A stretch of 6,469 nt of DNA from an uncultured Mollicutes bacterium (GTDB taxonomy: Bacteria; Bacillota_I; Bacilli_A; ML615J-28; CAG-313). Every line of letters begins with the position of its first letter. The first letter of the stretch is position 1. Under the pieces are notes generated by a model. It had not been told where the DNA came from and ran no database searches. It was given only the letters and a program-made list of their open reading frames with translations. Shown here piece after piece: positions 1 through 5,943 of the stretch. Where the stretch lies: assembly GCA_900538885.1 (NCBI GenBank), contig UQAI01000069.1:1-6469 (forward strand), written 5' to 3'. Made by a program: the position numbers and the translations under genes.

Positions 1-21
1 TCACCAAAGAGATATTTTTTT
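1..21. terminator. Possible half of a terminator hairpin at the operon end
   Basis: On the plus strand TCACCAAAGAGATA is followed by seven T residues (15-21). Read from the minus strand, this is an A-run followed by what could be the first arm of a stem, 18 nt after the hydrolase stop. The other arm would lie to the left of position 1 and cannot be seen, so this is only a suggestion. The rest of positions 22-38 is AT-rich spacer with no recognisable site. Confidence 0.25.
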
Positions 22-38
22 ATAATCAATTTAAAATA

Positions 39-773
39 TTATTTCAAAAAATCAACGATATAATCTTGGACTTCTTTACGATATTCTACTTTTGTATAGC
101 AATGTGGGGATCCATTAATCATATGAAATATGCTATGCGGATACTTATTTGCATACTTTTTGCCATATTCAATTGGCACTGACATATCTTTTTCACCGTG
201 AATAATTAAAACTGGTTTCATAAATTTATCAACATTGTTATATAAGTCAATACCATTAAAACTATCAACAAAAGCTCTACTAACAAAGTATCCACCAATA
301 TCTACTTTAGTTGTTTCATTACCATATAGTTTAAAAATGTTATTCGCAAGTATATCCATACATCCTGCAGGAGAAAGTAGAATTAATTTTTCAATTTTTT
401 CTTGATATTCATAAGATAGAAAACCAGCAACTGCTCCTCCCATTGAGAATCCTAACAATATTATTGGTTTATCATTATTTAGGTGATAAGCATATTCAAT
501 AATTTGTCTTCCGTCTTCTACTTCAGTTAGAAAGGTCATATCACTAAAATCACCATCGCTATCACCACTACCATAAAAGTCAAATCTAATAGTTGCATAT
601 CCTATTTCAACGCATCTTTTAGTAATTTGTTTAAACAAAAAACCATTTTCATTTTTATGGCCTGTATAACCATGAAACATAACTATTATATTTTTTGATT
701 CACTATCTGGTGTTGTGAGTAGACCACGTAGTGTACCTCTTTTGGTGGCTAATTCTTGATATTCTATTTTCAT
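39..773 (-). CDS. Serine alpha/beta hydrolase, cinnamoyl/feruloyl-esterase-like
   Basis: A 244-residue cytoplasmic alpha/beta hydrolase with no signal peptide or membrane segment. The fold's landmarks are all visible: an oxyanion-loop HGYTG at residues 34-38, a RFDFYGSGDSDG stretch at 63-74, the nucleophile elbow GFSMGG at 108-113 (Ser110), the acid in HGEKD (Asp196) and the catalytic histidine in GSPHC (His224). Length and the order FDFxGxGDSDG...MT...E(V/I)ED resemble the cinnamoyl/feruloyl esterase subfamily (such as Lactobacillus LJ0536), as recalled from family knowledge. The start is firm: the ATG overlaps the murQ stop by one base (TAATG), and AGGAG at 781-785 lies 7 nt upstream inside murQ. 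This predicts translational coupling. It is the last gene of a muropeptide-salvage operon, so an ester on imported wall fragments is a conceivable substrate, but nothing in the sequence shows which. It could also be a generic carboxylesterase or acylglycerol lipase. The fold is sure; the substrate is not. Confidence 0.88.
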   Translation of the reverse strand: MKIEYQELATKRGTLRGLLTTPDSESKNIIVMFHGYTGHKNENGFLFKQITKRCVEIGYATIRFDFYGSGDSDGDFSDMTFLTEVEDGRQIIEYAYHLNNDKPIILLGFSMGGAVAGFLSYEYQEKIEKLILLSPAGCMDILANNIFKLYGNETTKVDIGGYFVSRAFVDSFNGIDLYNNVDKFMKPVLIIHGEKDMSVPIEYGKKYANKYPHSIFHMINGSPHCYTKVEYRKEVQDYIVDFLK

Positions 774-1690
774 TATTTTTCTCCTAGTTCTTTTATTGCT
801 TTTCGAATATTTCCGTGTACATTTTCTAATGTTTTATCAATTATAACATTATCAGTACAACCGGTAAAGTAGTTGATTAATACTTTTTTTACAGTTTTAT
901 ATTCATTTAATTTATCGTTTGCCTCTTCTTTTGTATAACCTGTTAATTCTACAATAATATTAAGAGCTCTAGCAACTAGTTTTTCATTAGTAGCTTGAAG
1001 GTCTATCATCATATTTTCATATACTTTACCAAGTTTAATAAATGTAGTGGTACTAATCATATTACATATAAGTTTTTGGGCAGTACCTGATTTCATTCTT
1101 GTTGATCCATTAATTACTTCAGCACCGGTTACCGCTTCAATTGGCACATCTACCATACTTGCAAGAATACTCCCCGCACTAGTTGTAATACATGAAGTAA
1201 AGGCTCCAACCTTTTTCGCATATTCAATTCCGCCAATAACATATGGGGTTCTACCGCTTGCTGCAATACCAATCACAACATCATTCTTAGTTAATTTAAC
1301 ATTTTCTAAATCTTGAACTGCTAAGTCTTTTCTATCTTCGGCACCCTCAACCGCAAATGTTGTTGCTTTCATTCCTCCAGCCATTAAACCAATAACTGTA
1401 TCAGTGCTTACTCCATATGTTGGTGGGCATTCAGCTGCATCTAAAACACCAAGTCTACCACTTGTTCCAGCTCCTATGTAAATTAATCTACCACCATTTT
1501 CTATTTGTTCAACAACTTTATCTACAACTTTTGCGATATTATCAATTGCTTTTTCAACCGCATATGCTACAGTTTTATCTTCATCATTAATTTTTTGTAA
1601 CATTTCTTTGGTTGTTAATAAATCAATATTTTTTGTATTTTGATTTCTCGATTCTGTCGAGATTTTTTTTACGTCTACATTTGTTTGCAT
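773..1690 (-). CDS. murQ: N-acetylmuramic acid 6-phosphate etherase MurQ
   Basis: MurQ cleaves the lactyl ether of MurNAc-6-phosphate, giving GlcNAc-6-phosphate and D-lactate in the cytoplasm, the committed step of MurNAc salvage. The 305-residue product matches the family length (E. coli 298). SIS-domain signatures are intact: INDEDKTV at 34-41, GGRLIYIGAGTSGRLG at 66-81, DAAECPPTYG at 84-93, AVEGAED at 113-119, IAASGRTPYV at 142-151 and NGSTRMKSGTAQK at 194-206. Glu87 and Glu118 align with the E. coli catalytic pair Glu83 and Glu114. An upstream in-frame ATG at 1738 would add 16 residues, but it lies inside anmK, lacks family similarity and has no good SD site. The ATG at 1690 sits one base after the anmK stop, with AGAGAGG 9 nt upstream. 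Here MurQ would collect MurNAc-6-P from the three neighbouring enzymes. NagA and NagB, which would process the product, are not in the window. Confidence 0.97.
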   Translation of the reverse strand: MQTNVDVKKISTESRNQNTKNIDLLTTKEMLQKINDEDKTVAYAVEKAIDNIAKVVDKVVEQIENGGRLIYIGAGTSGRLGVLDAAECPPTYGVSTDTVIGLMAGGMKATTFAVEGAEDRKDLAVQDLENVKLTKNDVVIGIAASGRTPYVIGGIEYAKKVGAFTSCITTSAGSILASMVDVPIEAVTGAEVINGSTRMKSGTAQKLICNMISTTTFIKLGKVYENMMIDLQATNEKLVARALNIIVELTGYTKEEANDKLNEYKTVKKVLINYFTGCTDNVIIDKTLENVHGNIRKAIKELGEK

Positions 1691-1691
1691 T

Positions 1692-2819
1692 TTATATTTC
1701 CTCTCTTGGCGGGTAGGTGAAATTACCCAAAATAACATTTTCTTTTGAGCCAGTAACGCACTTCATATTTGAAGGTTTATGCATATAAGTGTAATATCCT
1801 AATAAAGCAAAGCAAAAAGCTTCATATGAATCGCTCTTTTCGCTGACTTCAATTTCTACATTCAGCTGTTCTTTCAATCTTTTAATTATATATTTGTTTC
1901 GCGCTCCTCCACCTGATAAAATTATTTTATCAACATTTGGACAAAATTTGTGATATGCATAAGCAATTGTATCCGCCGTATATGCGGTGATTGTTGTTAT
2001 AATATCTTCACTTGAGGAGCATTTCATTTTATCAAAAATTGTTTGAAGAAATTTATCATTATATTTTTCTCTTCCTGTAGATTTTGGTAAAGGTCTTTCA
2101 ATATACTCATCTTGCATTAAATATGATAAAACTTCTTCATTAATTTTACCGCTTAATGCAACGATACCATCTTCATCATATTCCTTATGATAAAGTTTGC
2201 GCATAGCTTGATCAATGAGCATATTCCCGGGTCCTGTGTCAAATGCAATAACGTCGTCTATATTCGCATTCTTTTTAATATAGGTAACATTACCAATTCC
2301 CCCAATATTTTGAAGGGCAATATTTTGTTCACTACTTTTATTTAAAATATAGTTAACAAAAGGAACAAGGGGCGCCCCACTACCACCAGCAGCGATATCC
2401 ATAGTTCTAAAGTTACTAATAACAAGTTTATTAAAAGCATAAGCTAAAATACTAGGTTCACCAATTTGGAGTGTTGATGAAAAATATCCATCTCTTTGGT
2501 CAGGATTATGCCATATTGTTTGACCATGCATTGCAATAAAAGCAATGTCATCAATTTTTGTATTTGATGCTTTTAATAGTTTTTCAACTACATCCTTATA
2601 TATATATCCTAGTTCAAAATTAAGACTACAAATTTTTTGAACATTTGATGTTGTTAAATTCGATACTTCCAAAATTTCCTTTTTGACCTTTTCTTGGTAT
2701 GGTACAAATATAAAGTATTTTTCTAAATATTTAGTTTTTTTATCATCATTAATAATTTCTACTAGACTTGCATCTACACCATCTAGTGAGGTTCCACTCA
2801 TTAATCCTATCGCTAGCAT
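1692..2819 (-). CDS. anmK: Anhydro-N-acetylmuramic acid kinase AnmK
   Basis: AnmK opens the 1,6-anhydro ring of anhydro-MurNAc and phosphorylates it with ATP in one reaction, giving MurNAc-6-P for MurQ. The 375-residue product is close to characterised members (about 360-370). It carries the signatures of this sugar-kinase/actin-fold family in order: IGLMSGTSLDGVDASL at 4-19, AMHGQTIWHNP at 96-106, DIAAGGSGAPLVPF at 141-154, QNIGGIGNV at 170-178, AFDTGPGNMLID at 192-203 (Asp194 aligns with the catalytic base), KSTGREKYN at 246-254 and LSGGGARN at 301-308. The GGSGAP segment has Ser where many homologues have Gln or Glu. An in-frame ATG at 2864 would add 15 residues and overlap the upstream kinase by 37 nt. 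I reject it because MSGTS should lie near the N-terminus and because AGGTGAT sits immediately before the ATG at 2819. The presence of AnmK suggests that lytic-transglycosylase products are consumed. Identification is firm. Confidence 0.97.
   Translation of the reverse strand: MLAIGLMSGTSLDGVDASLVEIINDDKKTKYLEKYFIFVPYQEKVKKEILEVSNLTTSNVQKICSLNFELGYIYKDVVEKLLKASNTKIDDIAFIAMHGQTIWHNPDQRDGYFSSTLQIGEPSILAYAFNKLVISNFRTMDIAAGGSGAPLVPFVNYILNKSSEQNIALQNIGGIGNVTYIKKNANIDDVIAFDTGPGNMLIDQAMRKLYHKEYDEDGIVALSGKINEEVLSYLMQDEYIERPLPKSTGREKYNDKFLQTIFDKMKCSSSEDIITTITAYTADTIAYAYHKFCPNVDKIILSGGGARNKYIIKRLKEQLNVEIEVSEKSDSYEAFCFALLGYYTYMHKPSNMKCVTGSKENVILGNFTYPPREEI
1700..1706 (-). promoter_or_regulatory. Ribosome binding site deciding the murQ start
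   Basis: AGAGAGG on the minus strand, inside the last codons of anmK, with its 3' end 9 nt before the ATG at 1690. It favours the 305-residue MurQ over a 321-residue version starting at 1738. Because the site is translated as part of anmK, the two genes are probably translationally coupled. Confidence 0.8.
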
Positions 2820-2822
2820 TTT

Positions 2823-2829
2823 ATCACCT
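2823..2829 (-). promoter_or_regulatory. Ribosome binding site deciding the anmK start
   Basis: AGGTGAT on the minus strand begins within the TAG stop of the upstream kinase gene and ends 3 nt before the ATG at 2819. The sequence is complementary to the 5' part of the usual anti-SD tail (AUCACCU), so the short distance is as expected for this register. It supports the start at 2819 over the ATG at 2864, which has no comparable site. Confidence 0.78.
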
Positions 2830-3748
2830 AAATTCTTTTTTGATTTTTCAAAAGATAATAGCATCCCATTACTGGGTCAGCATCATCATCTATAACTAAC
2901 GCTGTGATGTTATTTTGTTTCATCACTTCATTAAATCCAAGTTTAATGTCTTCGCTACTTTTTTGTACAAAGCCTCCACGAAGGCCTATTACAAAATCAG
3001 TTGTTAAGTTTAATTTTTTGATTGCTTTTATAGTTTGAATACCTAAATAGATGCCTTCTTGTTTTAAAATTCCTTTTGCTTCTAAATCACCTTTTAAAGA
3101 TTCATTCTTTAAGAATGTTACAAAAGAGGCTATTGTAGTTTTACTATGAAAATAGAATAAATGTTTTAAATCTTTAATCTTGTTTTCTTTAAGAAGATTC
3201 AAAAACTTTTCTTCTAGTGGTGAAAGTTTTATTCCATCTTCTATATTATCAATTATTTTAAGTGCGAAGTGATGTACTGCCGCATAGCTGCTTCCTAGTT
3301 CTCTAATAATGTGACCATACCCACCGATTAAAACGCTACTAGTTTGATTTTCACCGTATACCGCAACGCCAGTTCCCGCAACAACTACTACACCTTGTTT
3401 GTATTCATTCTTTAAGATACTATGTAAAGCAATTACCGTATCACTATCTATATAAACATTTACATCATAATGTTTTTTAAGTTTTTTTATTATCGTTTCT
3501 TTTTCTTCTAAAATACTATATGCACTAAGCCCCATTTGAATAGTAGTTAAATGATATTTTTCTTTATCAATTTTTTGAACTATTTCTTGGATTCCATTTT
3601 CAATATAGTTCCAAACCTCATTTTCAGAAACTACTGCTGCTGAACCAGGTCCTGTAATTATTTTTTCAAAAATTGTACCATCATACGTTATCGCAACAAT
3701 TTCTGTTTTGGTTCCTCCACCATCAATTCCTATGAGATAGTTAATCAT
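2828..3748 (-). CDS. BadF/BadG-family amino-sugar kinase, possible MurNAc/GlcNAc kinase
   Basis: A 306-residue ATPase of the BadF/BadG/BcrA/BcrD (actin/hexokinase-fold) family, which includes GlcNAc kinases and the dual MurNAc/GlcNAc kinase MurK of Clostridium. Visible: phosphate-1 loop IGIDGGGTKTE at 6-16, probable catalytic Asp in YIDSDTVIAL at 99-108, phosphate-2 loop VVVVAGTGVAVYG at 120-132, GGYGHIIRELGSSYA at 142-156, an adenosine-type IGLRGGF at 254-260 and DADPVMGCYYL at 289-299. Two sites deviate from the usual family pattern as I remember it: GTGS reads GTGV, and the DEGSG segment reads ELGSS. The start could be TTG at 3751 or ATG at 3748. ATG is preferred, with GGAG at 3758-3761 nine bases upstream, and gives an 8-nt overlap with mupG. 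Between mupG and anmK, its likely job is phosphorylating MurNAc freed by NamZ, GlcNAc freed by NamZ or MupG, or the disaccharide itself. Family membership is solid; the substrate is inferred from neighbours. Confidence 0.88.
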   Translation of the reverse strand: MINYLIGIDGGGTKTEIVAITYDGTIFEKIITGPGSAAVVSENEVWNYIENGIQEIVQKIDKEKYHLTTIQMGLSAYSILEEKETIIKKLKKHYDVNVYIDSDTVIALHSILKNEYKQGVVVVAGTGVAVYGENQTSSVLIGGYGHIIRELGSSYAAVHHFALKIIDNIEDGIKLSPLEEKFLNLLKENKIKDLKHLFYFHSKTTIASFVTFLKNESLKGDLEAKGILKQEGIYLGIQTIKAIKKLNLTTDFVIGLRGGFVQKSSEDIKLGFNEVMKQNNITALVIDDDADPVMGCYYLLKNQKRI

Positions 3749-4784
3749 CAACTTCTACTCCAAAGATGAATTTTTGACCCCTTTTTAGGGCTGTGATGAT
3801 GTTTTGTGTAAGGTTTACCATTCCTACTACATTTGTTCTATCATCTTTAGGAAGTGGTGATGTTATAATATTAATTTCACCACGATATCTTAAAAACTTA
3901 TCATTGTCAATAGTCACGCTATTTATCACTCTTTCTACTGTATTAAAGGCAGGAATTGGAACTTCTGTCCTTGATGTAGCGCTTCTAAGCATTAGGTCAT
4001 TGTAATCTCTACGAATTTGAAAAGTACCATTTAAGTGTTCCAACATCGAATTAGGTAAATTATAAACTTTGTTAAATGGTAGAATCAAATAATCAGTTTG
4101 ATGAGTTTTTAATAACTCTAGTTCTTCTTTACTTGCATAAGCATCACCAAAAGCAATTTCATCAACACCTAACGCTTTTAAATCTTCAATTACAAGATTT
4201 AAATTCATAGTGCGATGTGCTTCTATTGATGGAAGTCCTTCATACATTGGCGGACGCATGCCTGTATGAGAGGGAATAAAGATTAAAATAGAAATACCAT
4301 ATTTTTTAAATAATCTAATTTTATTTTTAACAAATTCCATATCATGGCCTGTATAAAGTTTAGGATAAAAATTAAAACTTGCTCTTACATTTTTAGGATT
4401 TAATCCCATCATGATTAGTTTTTCTAAATCTTCTTCTTTTAAAGTAGAAGCATTAAGTTCTACTTTATAACTTTTAGTATTAGACATTTCAACAATTTCT
4501 TCTAGTGTAAAGCCATAATCTAATCTTAAGGCATATAAATGATTAAAATCTTTAAACTTGCTCATCGCAGGTTTTGATATATCAAGTGATAACTTTAATC
4601 CATATTCATAAGCTGTATCAATTATTAATTGTAAATCATCAAATGCTTGTGTTGCCTCATTTATATGAGCAGATGAAAATAAAAATTCATATCCGAGATC
4701 TCTTGCAAGTTTTAAGTATTCCAAGTTTTTCTCTATTGGGTAGTCATTAAGACCCGTATATATTGATAAACCTTTTTTAAACAT
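3741..4784 (-). CDS. mupG: 6-phospho-N-acetylmuramidase MupG (DUF871 family)
   Basis: A 347-residue DUF871 protein, the family of Staphylococcus aureus MupG, which hydrolyses MurNAc-6-P-GlcNAc to MurNAc-6-P and GlcNAc in the cytoplasm. The N-terminal part (about 1-235) reads as a TIM barrel: GLSIYTG at 5-11, FSSAHINE at 36-43, ASFNFYPKLYTGH at 135-147, FIPSHTG at 169-175, GLPSIEAHR at 183-191 and FGDAYAS at 212-218. The C-terminal part (about 250-347) reads as the cyclophilin-like domain: RRDYNDLMLRS at 258-268, TEVPIPAFNTVE at 273-284, LRYRGEINI at 298-306 and DDRTNVVGMV at 314-323. Length fits the family. The start ATG lies 10 nt after the namZ stop, and AGTAGG (4791-4796) overlaps that stop. 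In known systems MupG depends on phosphorylation of the disaccharide by a MurP-type PTS. No PTS gene is visible here, so the phosphate donor is open; it may lie outside the window or be the adjacent kinase. Family call is strong, exact substrate probable. Confidence 0.92.
   Translation of the reverse strand: MFKKGLSIYTGLNDYPIEKNLEYLKLARDLGYEFLFSSAHINEATQAFDDLQLIIDTAYEYGLKLSLDISKPAMSKFKDFNHLYALRLDYGFTLEEIVEMSNTKSYKVELNASTLKEEDLEKLIMMGLNPKNVRASFNFYPKLYTGHDMEFVKNKIRLFKKYGISILIFIPSHTGMRPPMYEGLPSIEAHRTMNLNLVIEDLKALGVDEIAFGDAYASKEELELLKTHQTDYLILPFNKVYNLPNSMLEHLNGTFQIRRDYNDLMLRSATSRTEVPIPAFNTVERVINSVTIDNDKFLRYRGEINIITSPLPKDDRTNVVGMVNLTQNIITALKRGQKFIFGVEVDD
3758..3761 (-). promoter_or_regulatory. Ribosome binding site for the BadF-type kinase
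   Basis: GGAG on the minus strand inside the 3' end of mupG. It lies 9 nt from the ATG at 3748 and 6 nt from the alternative TTG at 3751, so spacing allows both. ATG is preferred as the stronger start codon. Confidence 0.55.
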
Positions 4785-4794
4785 AAGATACCTA

Positions 4795-5943
4795 CTAATA
4801 TATTAAATATTTTTTTCTAATTTCTCTAAATTCTTCCGCATCTTTATTTAGAACTTCAAGTTGTTCTTCAATTGAACATTCTTGTTTAATAAACATATCA
4901 GAACCAGCTTCAAATTCAAATAGTGATGGACTACCAGCCTTAAACGGTGGATTAATTTTAAATTCATCTTTGTAATGTTTTCTAATATAATCTAAAATAA
5001 TAAAGCTGCAATTAACACCATTAAATTTATGGCGATCAGTAATATGAACAAATACACCACCACATAATTCACCTTTATATTTTGAAAAAGTTGGAGTGTA
5101 ATATTGTGGTCTAAAGAATACTCCTTCAATATTTAATGAATTTAATTCTCTTGATAGTTGTTCAGATTTTAGCCATGGTGCTCCAATTATTTCAAATGGA
5201 GTTGTTGTACCTCTTCCTTCTGAAACGTTTGTACCTTCAAATATGCAAGTTGCATTATATGCATAGGCTGAGGCAATAGTCGGAAGATTAGGAGTTGGAA
5301 TAACCCAAGGAAGATTTGTATCTTCAAAGTCCATCCATCTTTCCCAGTTAGTCATTGGCACAATTCTTAAATCACAACCAATTCCATATTCATTATTAAA
5401 AAGTAAAGCAAGTTCACCCATTGTAAGGCCGTGACGTTGTGGCATTTCGTAATAACCAACAAAGGAACGATATTTAGTAACATCTAGTTTATTTCCTTCA
5501 ACTTGTTCACCATTAATTGGATTAGGACGATCAAATACAACAAAGGTTTTACCATATTCAGCACATGCTTGCATACAATATGCCATTGTATATATAAAGG
5601 TATAATATCTTGAACCATTATCCTGAATGTCAATCGCAATAATATCAACTTTATCCATAATTTCTTTAGATGGTTTTTTGGTTGCACCATACAAACTATA
5701 AACCGTGATTCCTGTTTCTTCATCAACATAAGTGTCTAATCTTTGACCAGCTTGAATACTAGCTCTAATTCCATGTTCTGGAGAAAATAGGGCCACTAAA
5801 TTAGTCTTTTCTCTTAAAATATCAATGCTTGATTTAAAGTTGCTATCAATTCCCGTAGGATTAGTTATTAGTCCTACTCTTTTTCCTTTAAATAATTTTT
5901 CATACTTATCAATGTTTTCAATACCTAATATTACTTTACTCAT
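4795..5943 (-). CDS. namZ: Exo-beta-N-acetylmuramidase NamZ (DUF1343), cytoplasmic form
   Basis: A DUF1343 protein of 382 residues. Its characterised member, Bacillus subtilis NamZ (YbbC), removes MurNAc from the non-reducing end of peptidoglycan fragments. The hallmarks are all present: VGLITNPTG at 23-31, SPEHGIRA at 54-61, TVYSLYG at 80-86, DIQDNGSRYYTFI at 105-117, DRPNPINGEQVEG at 138-150, RHGLTMGELA at 170-179, TPNLPT at 217-222 and EGTNVSEGRGTTTPFE at 236-251 followed by GAPW. The protein begins directly with the catalytic domain and has no signal peptide, unlike the secreted B. subtilis enzyme, so it should act on imported fragments in the cytoplasm. Two starts compete, ATG at 5949 and 5943. 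GGAGG at 5953-5957 is only 3 nt from the first but 9 nt from the second, so 5943 is chosen; the difference is two residues. It overlaps the upstream membrane gene by 8 nt. Released MurNAc would need a kinase, and one lies two genes downstream. Confidence 0.94.
   Translation of the reverse strand: MSKVILGIENIDKYEKLFKGKRVGLITNPTGIDSNFKSSIDILREKTNLVALFSPEHGIRASIQAGQRLDTYVDEETGITVYSLYGATKKPSKEIMDKVDIIAIDIQDNGSRYYTFIYTMAYCMQACAEYGKTFVVFDRPNPINGEQVEGNKLDVTKYRSFVGYYEMPQRHGLTMGELALLFNNEYGIGCDLRIVPMTNWERWMDFEDTNLPWVIPTPNLPTIASAYAYNATCIFEGTNVSEGRGTTTPFEIIGAPWLKSEQLSRELNSLNIEGVFFRPQYYTPTFSKYKGELCGGVFVHITDRHKFNGVNCSFIILDYIRKHYKDEFKINPPFKAGSPSLFEFEAGSDMFIKQECSIEEQLEVLNKDAEEFREIRKKYLIY

Noticed and set aside
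1047..1316. Plus-strand open frame of 89 codons
   Set aside because: It lies wholly inside murQ on the opposite strand, has no convincing ribosome site, and its hydrophobic look is a mirror of murQ codons.
1691..1738. N-terminal extension of MurQ from the ATG at 1738
   Set aside because: The 16 added residues match nothing in MurQ and overlap anmK. The ATG at 1690 has a well-placed ribosome site.
2820..2864. N-terminal extension of AnmK from the ATG at 2864
   Set aside because: The MSGTS motif should be near the N-terminus, the extension overlaps the upstream kinase, and AGGTGAT marks the ATG at 2819.
2683..2895. Plus-strand open frame of 70 codons
   Set aside because: Antisense to the anmK start and the kinase end, with no recognisable family features.
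3749..3751. TTG start for the kinase, one codon before the ATG
   Set aside because: Possible by spacing, but ATG at 3748 is a stronger start and adequately spaced; the difference is one residue.
3793..4005. Plus-strand open frame of 70 codons
   Set aside because: Antisense to the mupG C-terminal domain, whose motifs are conserved; it is a shadow frame.
5484..5729. Minus-strand open frame of 81 codons
   Set aside because: Shifted frame within namZ, across its conserved DIQDNGSRYY and DRPNP motifs; no independent evidence.
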